Source: Oribacterium sp. (lineage in GTDB: Bacteria; Bacillota_A; Clostridia; Lachnospirales; Lachnospiraceae). Taken from it: a DNA stretch of 43,673 nt. Where the stretch lies: NCBI GenBank assembly GCA_017940955.1, contig JAGAXP010000176.1, forward strand, positions 1 through 43,673. The letters run 5' to 3'. The notes under the pieces were generated by a model. The model was given only the letters and a program-made list of their open reading frames with translations. It did not search any database and was not told the origin of the DNA. Position 1 is the stretch's first letter. Each line of letters begins with the position of its first letter. Of this stretch, positions 22,773 through 31,694 are shown in pieces. The translations under genes and the position numbers were made by a program.

Positions 22773-24191
22773 TTACTTCAAGGTACATTCTTCTGTGATA
22801 CCTGCCTCGGAAACTATAAGAGTCCTGCCGTTATTCGTTACTGACATATAAGCAATTGTACCGTATTCATTTTCAGCGATATATACTCCGTGTCCAACAG
22901 GTGTCAGATCATATACCTGTGGTGTGCCTCCGAATTCTGTATAAGTATGTGTGGCAGTTCCGTATTTATTGTCTTTTGTTATCTCCACCTTCCAGGTAGC
23001 AACAAAGCCTTCATAAGTACCGGTATTAGGCTCGGGATCTTCATTGCGCTGTTTAACGCTCGTATCCCATTGGCCATCTGAACCACACCAATAACCGTCA
23101 GCACTGTAGTTGTCCTTGATCATGCAGCCATCAGGTCCTGTGTAATAATATTTACCATTGTCACTGTCTTGTACCCAGACATTTGCCATATAGTCACCGA
23201 CGGAATTCATGTACATGACTGTACCGTCCTGGAGTATATCTCTTTTACCTTTTTTCGCAAAAGTGGATGGAAGAAACTCCTCCTCATTACTGCTGCTATT
23301 ACTGCTGCCTGAATTATTTTCCAGGTTGTCGGCAATGTCTTTTGCCTTTTGTCCGATCATATCGGTACTGATGGTATCCGAAGAGCTGTTATCTTGGTTT
23401 TTCGAATATTGATAGCCATCGTCAGACTCTGTCGTATTATCGAAGTAATCATTCCCTTTAGAGGCATCCAGTTCCTCTGCCTGTTCTCTTGCGGACTTTA
23501 TATCTGTTCCGGTGGTAGTCTGTGTTTCGTAAGACTCACTTTCTAGGATTTGTGTTGTTGGATAGATCGTCTGGTCCGGGCTCATGGATGTTTCGATTGT
23601 GACATTCTCATCCTCATCTTTTCCGCCTTTGAGTTTCCCAAATATAAGGAAGGCGCCTACTGCTGCAACAACTATTAATGCCACACCACCTATTATTGCC
23701 ACCTTTGGAAGGCCGGATTTTTTTGGATTTCCGGGGGCAGGCGCATAACCCCGGTTCTGACCAACGTTCTGACCGGTATATTGACCCGGTTGCTGTTCAG
23801 GATTCATATAACCCTGGTACTGTGAACCGTTTTGGTTATTATATTGACCCGGTTGCTGTTCGGAATTCATGTAACCTTGGTACTGTGAACCGTTTTGGTT
23901 ATTATATTGGCCCGGTTGCTGTTCGGAATTCATGTAACCCTGGTTCTGACCACTGTAAGGGCCATAATTGTTGAATGATCCTGGCTGTTGGTGATTATAA
24001 TTCTGAACACCGCCTTGATTATAAAAAGAGCCAATATTTCCGGACTGTTGATTTTGGTTAAAATATGTCCCCTGTTCCTGTCCTGATGGGGGAGGAACCT
24101 GTGATGCAGGAAGTATTTTTGCTCCGCATTCCTCGCAGAATTTGGCATCGTCTGCCAGCTTCGCACCGCAGTTTTCACAAAACATACTCAT
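22773..24191 (-). CDS. Zinc-ribbon, prion-like repeat membrane protein with cell-wall-repeat-like exterior
   Basis: A 472-residue protein. Residues 4-25 form a double zinc ribbon (CENCGAKLADDAKFCEECGAK is the type; Cys pairs at 5/8 and 19/22). Residues 30-150 are rich in Gln, Asn, Gly and Tyr and contain a 21-residue repeat (QGYMNSEQQPGQYNNQNGSQY) in three copies. One transmembrane helix (about 163-185, IIGGVALIVVAAVGAFLIFG) follows. The outer part has an acidic Ser/Asn linker, segments resembling choline/glucan-binding repeats (KYYYTGPDGCM, GYWCGSDGQWD) and a C-terminal beta domain. The zinc ribbon and repeat region should lie in the cytosol. The gene starts 12 bp after the GTPase gene, so the pair is likely cotranslated and may interact. 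Confidence 0.8.
   Translation of the reverse strand: MSMFCENCGAKLADDAKFCEECGAKILPASQVPPPSGQEQGTYFNQNQQSGNIGSFYNQGGVQNYNHQQPGSFNNYGPYSGQNQGYMNSEQQPGQYNNQNGSQYQGYMNSEQQPGQYNNQNGSQYQGYMNPEQQPGQYTGQNVGQNRGYAPAPGNPKKSGLPKVAIIGGVALIVVAAVGAFLIFGKLKGGKDEDENVTIETSMSPDQTIYPTTQILESESYETQTTTGTDIKSAREQAEELDASKGNDYFDNTTESDDGYQYSKNQDNSSSDTISTDMIGQKAKDIADNLENNSGSSNSSSNEEEFLPSTFAKKGKRDILQDGTVMYMNSVGDYMANVWVQDSDNGKYYYTGPDGCMIKDNYSADGYWCGSDGQWDTSVKQRNEDPEPNTGTYEGFVATWKVEITKDNKYGTATHTYTEFGGTPQVYDLTPVGHGVYIAENEYGTIAYMSVTNNGRTLIVSEAGITEECTLK
23781..23950 (-). repeat. 63-bp in-frame tandem repeat in the zinc-ribbon gene
   Basis: Units start at 23781, 23844 and 23907 with a period of 63 bp (21 codons), the third being partial. 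Near-identity at DNA level indicates recent expansion or contraction by slippage. It encodes the Gln/Asn/Gly/Tyr-rich repeat. Confidence 0.85.
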
Positions 24192-24203
24192 AATGTTGTC
24201 CTC

Positions 24204-25367
24204 CTATTTTCTTTTTGCAAACACTTTCAAGATCAGATCCAGAATCTGTTTTTTATCAGCATTTTCCGGAAGATTCTTTAATGCCTTTGTGATGTCCTCC
24301 AGGATGGATTTAGTCATCTTCTCTTCCAGAATATTTTTAACCCACTCTACATCAGATAAAGATTTCTTACCCATATATATCTGTTCAAATATATATGAAG
24401 CACCTTCTCCCAGGGCAAAAACAATGCTGCCGGCTATAAAAGCATTAACAACCGCCGCCCCGACATTTATCACAGGAATGGATTTCAGACTTCCGGCAAG
24501 CAGCTTTCCGGCTGCACCCACTGTGCCCACATCAACTATTGTGTCCAAAAGAGCCTTTGATTGATCATTTTTTTTGATGTCCCATATTTTGGCAATGGAT
24601 TCTATCTCCAGCGTTTCAGTTGGTGTAAGGATCATGGCATCGGCAAAGGGAAGAGTCACACCGCCAACAGTGATTCCTGCTAATGTTGCAACGCTGACAA
24701 CAGTCTGGGAAAGTGCACGTTTACGAAGCAGGTTATAGTTTTTGACATCCTGTTCGGCAGCTTTGAAACCTTCAGGCAGAAGTCTGTTTGTAAGCTCTAT
24801 AAGCTCCGTGATGCCTTCGGGAGGAGCATAGATGCCCTCTCTCAGGGTATAGGGCTCCGCAACAACAGGGATGATGTCATTCAGTCTGTCGACATACTTT
24901 TTTCTTGCCGCAAAAGCATCCCTTATCATCTGCTTGTTATCTTCGCGTTCAGGCTCAGAATAGGATTTGGTTATAACAACTACTATGGGAACATTTTTCC
25001 ACAGGCTTGTGGCATTCATCATTGAATCTATAGCTTCCGGAAACAGTTTTGAAGAAGTTCCGTCAACGCAAAACCATATAACATTAATGCGGGAATCTTC
25101 TTTTCCGGCCTTGGTAGATTCTTTTGACCATTTTTTAACTGCATTGATTGCTTTCAGTTCTTTGAAAAATCCAGGCTCAAAACCTATGGTATCTATAAGT
25201 CGGAAGGATATTCCTTCATTTTCATATATCTCTAGATCAAGGGTTGTACCCCTGATGCCTTTTCCGGTGACAGCTTTCTTTTCGGCATCCTCCCCCAATA
25301 CAGCATTGATCAAGGTGGATTTACCTACTCCGGAATTACCTATGACAAGTACATTTCCTTTCACCAT
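24204..25367 (-). CDS. Era/dynamin-like GTPase with DUF697-type membrane region
   Basis: A 387-residue GTPase. G1 is GNSGVGKST (residues 10-18), a Thr-bearing switch I (RGTTLDL), G3 DTIGFEPG, and a G4 of ITKS in place of the usual NKxD, so nucleotide specificity may be relaxed. From about residue 210 hydrophobic segments (VVSVATLAGITVGGVTLPFADAM, NVGAAVVNAFIAGSIVFALG) form a DUF697-like region that probably associates with the membrane. A lysine-rich helical tail closes the protein. AGGAGGT precedes the ATG. It is the first gene of the five-gene operon, so the GTPase may control assembly or localisation of the envelope proteins encoded behind it (inference). Confidence 0.82.
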   Translation of the reverse strand: MVKGNVLVIGNSGVGKSTLINAVLGEDAEKKAVTGKGIRGTTLDLEIYENEGISFRLIDTIGFEPGFFKELKAINAVKKWSKESTKAGKEDSRINVIWFCVDGTSSKLFPEAIDSMMNATSLWKNVPIVVVITKSYSEPEREDNKQMIRDAFAARKKYVDRLNDIIPVVAEPYTLREGIYAPPEGITELIELTNRLLPEGFKAAEQDVKNYNLLRKRALSQTVVSVATLAGITVGGVTLPFADAMILTPTETLEIESIAKIWDIKKNDQSKALLDTIVDVGTVGAAGKLLAGSLKSIPVINVGAAVVNAFIAGSIVFALGEGASYIFEQIYMGKKSLSDVEWVKNILEEKMTKSILEDITKALKNLPENADKKQILDLILKVFAKRK

Positions 25368-25418
25368 TCCGACCTCCTGTGCCTTGATTTATGATAACTG
25401 TTTTCATAGCACCCTTCT

Positions 25419-25691
25419 TTGAAAAATCTATCTTTATTTTATAATAAATCGGATATAATATTCAACAACCATCCTGTATTCCTTCCGAATATATTTCCGA
25501 ACATAGCCTTCATAATGTGTCTGATTATCTATGAGATGATCAAAGGAGCTTCCCGCTACTACCTCCAGCAGTTTACCGAAAGGGATACTGTGCCAAATAA
25601 AAATCTTACCGCGCCATCAAATGATGACATGGTAAGATTTCTTGAGTTCGTAAAAAGATTTATCCCATTGGCTGAGCTAAGAGGGCTATAA
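25419..25691 (+). CDS. Doubtful small ORF, possible gene remnant
   Basis: A 90-codon frame on the plus strand, with a hydrophobic stretch (NIAFIMCLIIYEMIKGAS) and a charged end (DDMVRFLEFVKRFIPLAELRGL). The second half has a coding-like look, but there is no ribosome site and its last bases overlap the convergent AMP-ligase gene. It matches no family I recognise. It may be the tail of a lost gene. Nothing else is visible between 25368 and 25685. Confidence 0.25.
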   Translation: MKNLSLFYNKSDIIFNNHPVFLPNIFPNIAFIMCLIIYEMIKGASRYYLQQFTERDTVPNKNLTAPSNDDMVRFLEFVKRFIPLAELRGL

Positions 25692-27098
25692 CAGCTTCTT
25701 CAGCTCCCCGTACATTATCTTCCCTGCTTCATTTCTGGGAAACTCGTCAATCTGTTTAACCCTTAAGCAGGTTCTGGCTACCGGCAATGCTTTCTTTACA
25801 AACTGTGAAACTGCCGTTTTTTCATCCTCTCCGTTAACAAATACAACGAGGTCATCATCGGTCCCGGAGCTTACGCTGAAGATGTGAAGTGCTTTCATGA
25901 TATTTTCATCGATTTCATCAAGGCTTATCCGGTTTCCGGCTATCTTTATGTACCGTTTTATCCTTCCGGTTATATGGTAGTATCCGTCAGAATCTCTTCG
26001 AGCCATGTCTCCGGTTTGTACTTTTCCATGCCATTCATCATCCTTGCAAAGGTCCTCTCCTGATAATGCATATCCCATTGTGACATTGGGGCCCTCATAG
26101 ATGACCTGTCCATCCCGGTCCGGTTCATTGATCTCGTTACCTTCATCGTCTGCGAGGTATATTTTTCCTCCCGGAATAGGTATCCCGACTGAACCTGGTT
26201 TTTCAAGACAATTCTCAGATGGAAGATATGCGATATGGCACGTAGTTTCGCAAAGACCGTATATTACCACAAATTTCTTACCGTATTTATCTGCATAATC
26301 GCCTAAATATTTCTGAATCTCATTGGAAAGCTTATTTCCGGCCTGGGTCATGAGCTTAAGGTTCGGAAACTCTTCTTCAAAGATCCCTATTCTCATAAGC
26401 ATGTCATAAGCGTTGGCAACACCATTAAATGCGGTAACCTTTTGATCTTCCACAAAATCCCAGAAGTCTTCTTCCATGAAGCTTCTTTTTGTTACCATCA
26501 TGGTTGCACCTATTAAGAATGTTGTATTTATAAAAGAAAGTCCATAGGTATAGTACATCGGAAGGGATGTAACGGTACGTTCATCCGAAGTCATTCCAAG
26601 CATCTCCGAAAGCGTTTTGGCATTGAAGATCGTGTTTTCAAAGGTCTGACGGACGAACTTAACAGAACCTGTGGAGCCTGAAGTGCTAAGAAGTAGCGCA
26701 AGATCAGAATAAACAGGATAAAGCTTGTCGTAATTTGTTTTTAGAACAACATAATCCTTTACCCTCCATACCTCTTTCATAAAGGGATACTCATTACGCT
26801 GCTTTTCCGGAAGGATCATAAATCCCGGATGATATATCTTCATCAGGTTATCCTTTGCCTCAGAGGAAAGTCCTGAAGAAAGAAGCATTAACGGAAATCC
26901 GTTATTCAGGAAGGAATAATAACAGCTTAAAGCTCCTATGGTATTCTCGCAAAACATCATAAAAAGTGACCGGTTCAGGCTCAGTGAAGCTATATCTTTA
27001 CAGAATTCTCCCAGCTCTCTATAGCTTAAACTATCGCCTTTATCATCTATGATTGCCGGCTTAGTTCCAAATTTTTCGAAGTTCCATAGTCTCTGCAT
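25686..27098 (-). CDS. AMP-dependent acyl/aryl-acid ligase
   Basis: A 470-residue member of the ANL adenylating superfamily. A3 is LLSTSGSTGSVK, A5 is IYGLCETT, A7 is VQTGDMARRDSDGYYHITGR, A8 is IKIAGNRISLDEID, and the catalytic Lys motif near the end is NEAGKIMYGEL. It activates a carboxylic acid as the adenylate and transfers it to a thiol. The start at 27098 lies 4 nt after the stop of the acyltransferase-ACP gene and follows AAGGAAGGA; a longer frame (from 27155) would overlap that gene by 53 bp. The obvious acceptor is the carrier domain encoded just upstream. Substrate unknown. Confidence 0.85.
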   Translation of the reverse strand: MQRLWNFEKFGTKPAIIDDKGDSLSYRELGEFCKDIASLSLNRSLFMMFCENTIGALSCYYSFLNNGFPLMLLSSGLSSEAKDNLMKIYHPGFMILPEKQRNEYPFMKEVWRVKDYVVLKTNYDKLYPVYSDLALLLSTSGSTGSVKFVRQTFENTIFNAKTLSEMLGMTSDERTVTSLPMYYTYGLSFINTTFLIGATMMVTKRSFMEEDFWDFVEDQKVTAFNGVANAYDMLMRIGIFEEEFPNLKLMTQAGNKLSNEIQKYLGDYADKYGKKFVVIYGLCETTCHIAYLPSENCLEKPGSVGIPIPGGKIYLADDEGNEINEPDRDGQVIYEGPNVTMGYALSGEDLCKDDEWHGKVQTGDMARRDSDGYYHITGRIKRYIKIAGNRISLDEIDENIMKALHIFSVSSGTDDDLVVFVNGEDEKTAVSQFVKKALPVARTCLRVKQIDEFPRNEAGKIMYGELKKLL

Positions 27099-27102
27099 AA
27101 CT

Positions 27103-28017
27103 TCATCCTTCCTTCTCATTGAGCTTTTTCCTGATAAGCTGCAATCCCGTTTCATAGGAGTTGACTCTCATGACATCCCTTCCCTTTAAGGATACTCCGA
27201 ATGCTTCCTCAAGCTGTGTGATCAGGTTCATCTGCATCAGTGAATCCCATCCGTCATCATTGAAGCGGAAGCTGACAGGATTGAAATCGATATCCGAAAA
27301 GCATTTTGAAAAAACATCCCAGTATTTTTCTGCCACATCTCTCTGGAGCTGTGATTCCTTTTCCAATTTTACGCTTGTTTTGTATAGGAGGCTGCTTCTG
27401 TCTTCACTTACAACTCTGGCGGGATTTCCCATAACCGTAACCTTTTCGGGAACATCATTAAATACTATAGCTCCCATAGAAACAACACTGTCATTACCTA
27501 TATGTATTCTGTCCTTTAACATCGTACCGCTTCCGATGAAGACATCATCACCGATCACCACATGTCCTCCAACAAAAGAATTGGCACCGATTCTTGTGCT
27601 GTTGCCTATGATAGAATCGTGACCTATGGTGCAGTTGGGGGCCGCGCTGAAATTAACACCGATCTTCACAAGAGAACCTACACAGACATTCTGAAAGATC
27701 ACAGAAGCTTCACCGATTTCCGCATCCGGGCTGATGTCGGCTGAAGGATGTCTCAGGATAGCTCCCGTATATCCTGCCTGTTTGAATTTCTCGTAGCCTT
27801 CTTTATGAAAACGCGGTTCCCCCATGGTGATCATAAACCTGACATCATCAGGGGTAAACTTCTTTTTGAAATCATGGAAACTGTATACCTTACATCCCAT
27901 CAGGTCTTCTGTTCGAAAATCATCCACAAAGATCACTTCACTGAAGCTCCCGTCCAGATCCGCAATAAATTTTACTTCACGACCGCGGGCACCGGCTCCG
28001 TATAATGCTAATATCAT
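27103..28017 (-). CDS. NeuD/PglD-type sugar acyltransferase fused to an acyl carrier protein domain
   Basis: A 304-residue fusion. Residues 1-80 form the small Rossmann-like PglD_N domain (ALYGAGARGREVKFIADLDG). Residues 85-205 are a left-handed beta-helix of hexapeptide repeats (SVIFQNVCVG, TIGHDSIIG with the likely catalytic His, FVGGHVVIGDDVFIGSG, VMGNPARVV). The last 75 residues (about 228-304) are a carrier-protein fold with the phosphopantetheine Ser in DDGWDSLMQMNLITQLEE. PglD-type enzymes acylate the amino group of UDP-sugars from acyl-CoA; here the donor is likely the acyl group on the enzyme's own carrier domain, loaded by the adjacent ligase. No glycan cluster surrounds the pair. 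Confidence 0.85.
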   Translation of the reverse strand: MILALYGAGARGREVKFIADLDGSFSEVIFVDDFRTEDLMGCKVYSFHDFKKKFTPDDVRFMITMGEPRFHKEGYEKFKQAGYTGAILRHPSADISPDAEIGEASVIFQNVCVGSLVKIGVNFSAAPNCTIGHDSIIGNSTRIGANSFVGGHVVIGDDVFIGSGTMLKDRIHIGNDSVVSMGAIVFNDVPEKVTVMGNPARVVSEDRSSLLYKTSVKLEKESQLQRDVAEKYWDVFSKCFSDIDFNPVSFRFNDDGWDSLMQMNLITQLEEAFGVSLKGRDVMRVNSYETGLQLIRKKLNEKEG

Positions 28018-28164
28018 ATGACACCTCCCTATTAATGATGTTTTATACCTTAGTAGCTGACACAGAGATGCAGACTCTCCGACTTTATAAATTCATGTCT
28101 TTTACCGTTTATTTCTCACATACAGATCAGGACCTGATCGGTCACCTGGCATAAAGCTTCATAT

Positions 28165-28962
28165 TCAAAGAACCTTTCCCCAGCATTTTTCCACTTCGTT
28201 TCTGACGATTCTCAACTGGTTTATCTCTTTATCCTTCCATAGTGGCCTGCCGTTTTCGTCTGTTTCTGAAAAGAGCTGTTTCAGATATCCCTGTTCTACA
28301 GCTATAGTCCTGGATTCCTCAAAAACCAGTTCGAAGGCAAAGCACAGATGGGAAAGGCTGACTTCAAAAATGGAATGGATCAGATTTCTGGGGATACATC
28401 TGTGAAGTCTCACATATTCCATGCATTCCTCTGAAGCCTCTTCCTTATCCTCGAATAAATCACGGCTCTTTCCTACCCTTTGTTCGAAAGGCATCTCAAA
28501 GATAACACGGAAAATATCAAGCTTATCCGAATCTCTCAGGATATTGCAAAATGTTTCCGTCCTGTCATCGAGTCCATCTTGAAGCTTCAGCTTATTGTGC
28601 TGTCTTATGGCAGTCTCCATCAACTCATAAGCTTCATCTTTTAATCCTGCTTCGGAAAACAGCTTGATCTTTCCGTCATTAAATAATATATCCGCTCCAA
28701 GCTCTGCATGATCCACAGAATGAGAATCAATAAAAGTGCCGTATCGTTTTACCTGTTCAAATCGTCCAAAGTCATGAAGCAGCCCGCTCATATATGCAAG
28801 ATCAATGTCTTCATCGTTCATTTTGAGACTTCGCGCGATGCGGTCAGCATTTTCCGACACTCTAAAGGTATGATCGATCTTGCTTTTTATCATGACATCG
28901 GAGGTGTCATAATTATCCGCATACTCCATAAAGGCCTTTTCTGCTTTTACCCTGTCAATCAT
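28165..28962 (-). CDS. HD-domain phosphohydrolase
   Basis: A 265-residue protein with an HD domain in the first 160 residues: KIDHTFRVSENADRIA (metal His), MSGLLHDFGRFEQ (the HD pair), SVDHAELGADIL, AIRQHN and LRDSDKLDIFRV (last metal Asp). These enzymes use a divalent metal pair to hydrolyse phosphate esters or nucleotides; the substrate cannot be told. The C-terminal 100 residues are helical without motifs. GTAGGAGAT precedes the ATG. Monocistronic between the acyltransferase pair and the YcxB-like gene; the 147-bp upstream gap shows nothing recognisable. Confidence 0.82.
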   Translation of the reverse strand: MIDRVKAEKAFMEYADNYDTSDVMIKSKIDHTFRVSENADRIARSLKMNDEDIDLAYMSGLLHDFGRFEQVKRYGTFIDSHSVDHAELGADILFNDGKIKLFSEAGLKDEAYELMETAIRQHNKLKLQDGLDDRTETFCNILRDSDKLDIFRVIFEMPFEQRVGKSRDLFEDKEEASEECMEYVRLHRCIPRNLIHSIFEVSLSHLCFAFELVFEESRTIAVEQGYLKQLFSETDENGRPLWKDKEINQLRIVRNEVEKCWGKVL

Positions 28963-29092
28963 ATAAATCTCCTACTCTTAAGGTGCATGTTTTTCGCCGC
29001 TTATATCTGACATGAATATGCAGATATGATCATCTCCATCCGGCTTAAATCTACAGGCAGCACAAATAGTGACAACAGCACATTGATGCTCA

Positions 29093-29566
29093 TCAGTCCC
29101 GGCTTATTCTATTTAATACATAATTGTAAAACTCTTCTTTTTTATCACCCAGGACCCGGTCAGTCAGCATATACCCATGCAGCTTATCCGACATGACTAT
29201 CACCATGTTTTTCTGTTTTATGACCTTAGGAATCCTTTTCCATGGGATATCTTCATGTTTGTTTCCCTGATCAACATGCATGCCTATGTCATCAAAACCG
29301 AGAACCACATCCGAGGGCATATTTTCCTTCTGTTTGATGCTCTGACCATATATCGCAAGAGGATGAAAAACAGGGAACAGCAAACATCCAAATATGATCA
29401 GAACTCTATAAAACATATTGGCAGTACCCAGAAATCTAAATGCAAGGATCAGCATAGCCACGGTAAAGATAATATTTACAGTTCCTGCCAGAGATCGGTA
29501 GGTTCTGGACATGGTTATCTGAAACAATTCCGAAGCGCTTATATCCATTTTAAACTGATATTTCAA
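29093..29566 (-). CDS. YcxB-like membrane protein
   Basis: A protein of about 157 residues with two adjacent transmembrane helices (about 30-75) and a C-terminal YcxB-type beta domain (VLGFDDIGMHVDQGNKHEDIPWKRIPKVIKQKNMVIVMSD). Members are widespread in Firmicutes without known function. I place the start at a TTG (LKYQFKMDIS) because GGAGG lies 7 nt before it; a GTG at 29578 would overlap that ribosome site. It is monocistronic. Confidence 0.7.
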   Translation of the reverse strand: MKYQFKMDISASELFQITMSRTYRSLAGTVNIIFTVAMLILAFRFLGTANMFYRVLIIFGCLLFPVFHPLAIYGQSIKQKENMPSDVVLGFDDIGMHVDQGNKHEDIPWKRIPKVIKQKNMVIVMSDKLHGYMLTDRVLGDKKEEFYNYVLNRISRD

Positions 29567-29661
29567 AAAAACCTCCACTTTAAATCAAAAAAGATCCTGT
29601 AAGATTTTGCAAATAACTGATATGTGGCATCATCCTTCGATAGGTTGATCAGATCAGATAT

Positions 29662-29710
29662 CGTTCCCGTCTCCAACAGCCTGAATCGTGGCAATAACAA
29701 AACGGGAACG
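29662..29710. repeat. CGTTCCCGT inverted repeat behind the TRAP operon
   Basis: CGTTCCCGT (29662-29670) and its exact complement (29702-29710) enclose 31 nt. A further ATTCCCGTTC follows at about 29738. No T-tract, so a terminator role is uncertain. Confidence 0.35.
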
Positions 29711-29791
29711 TATGGAATATATCTATTATCCCCAACATTCCCGTTCATCTCAATATATTTATTTATGCCACTTCTGTCATTTTATCTTACA

Positions 29792-31093
29792 TTATCCTGC
29801 ATATCCGAACATTCTTGGAACGCCAAGAGAAATTGCAGGAATAAAGGTAATGAGTAAAAGGGCTATGATCATGCAGAGGTAGAAAGGAAGTGTTGCCTTT
29901 ACAACTCTCTCCATCTTTACTTTACCAACTGCAGAACCAATGAAAAGCACTGCACCTACAGGTGGTGTGAGAAGTCCGATACCGCAGTTAAGTACCATCA
30001 TGATTCCGAACTGTACCGGGTCGATACCTATGCTCTTTGCAATAGGAAGAAGGATCGGCGTAGCTATCAGGATGATAGGTGCCATATCCATGATACATCC
30101 AAGTATAAGAAGTATCAGATTAAGTAAAAGAGCGATAAGTACAGGGTTATCGGTAACTCCCACAACAGCATTGGCTGCAAGCTCAGGCACATGAAGTGTT
30201 GTGAGGCAGTATCCGAATACGCTGGAGGTAGAGATAAGTATAAGCACTATCGCCAATGTATCTACACACTTCTCAAGTGACTCCCAAACGCCCTTCCAAG
30301 TCAGACCCTTGTAGATATATACACTGACTATCAGACTGTAAATAACAGCTATGGCTGCAGACTCGGTTGCTGTGAACCATCCTCCTACAACACCTACTAC
30401 TACGATGATAACTGCAGCTAGTGCCCAGAAGGATTTAACCAGCTGTTTTCCGAGATTCTGAAGAGAAAACTTTGCTCCCTTTGGATAGTTTCTTTTCTTT
30501 GAAATGATATATGAACCTATCATGAGGGAAATCGCAAGCAGTGCGCCCGGAACATATCCTGCAAGGAAAAGGCTTCCTACGGATATTCCGCCGGCACTCA
30601 TGGCATAGATGACCATGTTATGGCTGGGAGGAACCAGGAGTCCTTCGCAGGAGGATGTGATGGTTACAGCGGTTGAAAAATCATCATCATAACCCTGATC
30701 AACCATCATTGGGATAAGTATACTTCCGAGAGATGCTGTATCTGCCGATGCGGATCCGGAAATTCCTCCGAAGAAGTAAGAGGCAACTATATTAACCATC
30801 GCCATACCACCGGTCATCCAACCAACACAGGCATCAGCCAGATCTATCAGCTTTTCTGAAATACCGCCTGTTCCCATGAGAACACCCATGGTGATGAAGA
30901 ACGGTACAGCCATAAGAGAAAAAGACCTTATGCCTTTAACCATCTGCTGTGATATGGTGGAAAGCGGAAGTCCCTGATACATAAGGCATGCTATGGAAGA
31001 CAATGCCACTGCGTATGCCACATGGAAACGTAGAAAGATCATTAACGCAAAGGTTCCGAGAAGAACCGCGATAGCGGTGCTGTTAATAACCAT
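29792..31093 (-). CDS. dctM: TRAP transporter large membrane subunit
   Basis: A 433-residue DctM-family protein with about 12 transmembrane segments (FGGISGSASADTASLGSILIPMM; PPSHNMVIYAMSAGGISVGSLFLAGYVPG; NCGIGLLTPPVGAVLFIG are typical). It forms the Na+-coupled permease with DctQ and receives substrate from the DctP binding protein. The start overlaps the dctQ stop by one base (TAATG). Substrate class is C4-dicarboxylates or sugar acids; the nearby KdgF-like cupin favours uronates (inference). Confidence 0.95.
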   Translation of the reverse strand: MVINSTAIAVLLGTFALMIFLRFHVAYAVALSSIACLMYQGLPLSTISQQMVKGIRSFSLMAVPFFITMGVLMGTGGISEKLIDLADACVGWMTGGMAMVNIVASYFFGGISGSASADTASLGSILIPMMVDQGYDDDFSTAVTITSSCEGLLVPPSHNMVIYAMSAGGISVGSLFLAGYVPGALLAISLMIGSYIISKKRNYPKGAKFSLQNLGKQLVKSFWALAAVIIVVVGVVGGWFTATESAAIAVIYSLIVSVYIYKGLTWKGVWESLEKCVDTLAIVLILISTSSVFGYCLTTLHVPELAANAVVGVTDNPVLIALLLNLILLILGCIMDMAPIILIATPILLPIAKSIGIDPVQFGIMMVLNCGIGLLTPPVGAVLFIGSAVGKVKMERVVKATLPFYLCMIIALLLITFIPAISLGVPRMFGYAG

Positions 31094-31626
31094 TACTGTA
31101 CCTCCTTCTTCTCATCCTTGATGAACAATCCTCTGACATGCTCATAGATGGACTCAACTTCAAAAATCAGCATTGCAACTCCCGCAACGGGAATCGGGTA
31201 ATAGTACCATGCTCTGGAAAGCCATGTGATGCTTATGAAGGTTCCCTTACTTCCAACCGTGGTTGCATACTGCCAGCCTACAACAATCATTATCACTGCT
31301 AAAATAAGCACAAAAACGTCAGCAACGATATCCAGGAATATAACCAGCCCTTCAGGCAGATATCTGTCAAATGCTGTCATTCTTATATGAGCCTTTTTTC
31401 TGATGGCAAGGGATGCCGACAGAACTGCCATATAGGACATAAGTGTGAGCACAACCTCTTCAACCCATGCCTGATGAGGTATAAATTCAAGATATCGCGC
31501 CAGCACCGCAAAACTAACAAGTAATATGTCTCCTATAAGCAGGATCTTACACAAAAAAAGAGTAAACTTATATACAGCATCGTAGACCGGTCTGGCTTTA
31601 TCTACAGTTCTGAAAAAGTTTTCCAT
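31093..31626 (-). CDS. dctQ: TRAP transporter small membrane subunit
   Basis: A 177-residue DctQ-family protein with four transmembrane segments (FLCKILLIGDILLVSFAVLA, EVVLTLMSYMAVLSASLAIRKKAHIR, IFLDIVADVFVLILAVIMIVVGW, YYPIPVAGVAMLIFEVESI). The RKKAHIR stretch after helix 2 is typical. Required with DctM for transport. The gap to dctP (68 bp) holds a terminator-like hairpin. Confidence 0.93.
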   Translation of the reverse strand: MENFFRTVDKARPVYDAVYKFTLFLCKILLIGDILLVSFAVLARYLEFIPHQAWVEEVVLTLMSYMAVLSASLAIRKKAHIRMTAFDRYLPEGLVIFLDIVADVFVLILAVIMIVVGWQYATTVGSKGTFISITWLSRAWYYYPIPVAGVAMLIFEVESIYEHVRGLFIKDEKKEVQ

Positions 31627-31654
31627 TCCATACCTCCTTAATACCTTTAAAAAA

Positions 31655-31680
31655 GAGGCACAGCTGTGATACTGCGCCCC
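31655..31680 (-). terminator. Partial terminator between dctP and dctQ
   Basis: GGCACAG pairs with CTGCGCC (one mismatch), and on the minus strand the stem is followed by TCTTTTTT. Such intercistronic hairpins often let the binding protein be made in excess of the permease. Confidence 0.55.
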
Positions 31681-31694
31681 TATAATATTTATAA

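Noticed and set aside
29563..29748. 61-residue minus-strand ORF overlapping the YcxB-like start
   Set aside because: No ribosome site or family, and it overlaps an inverted repeat and the next gene.
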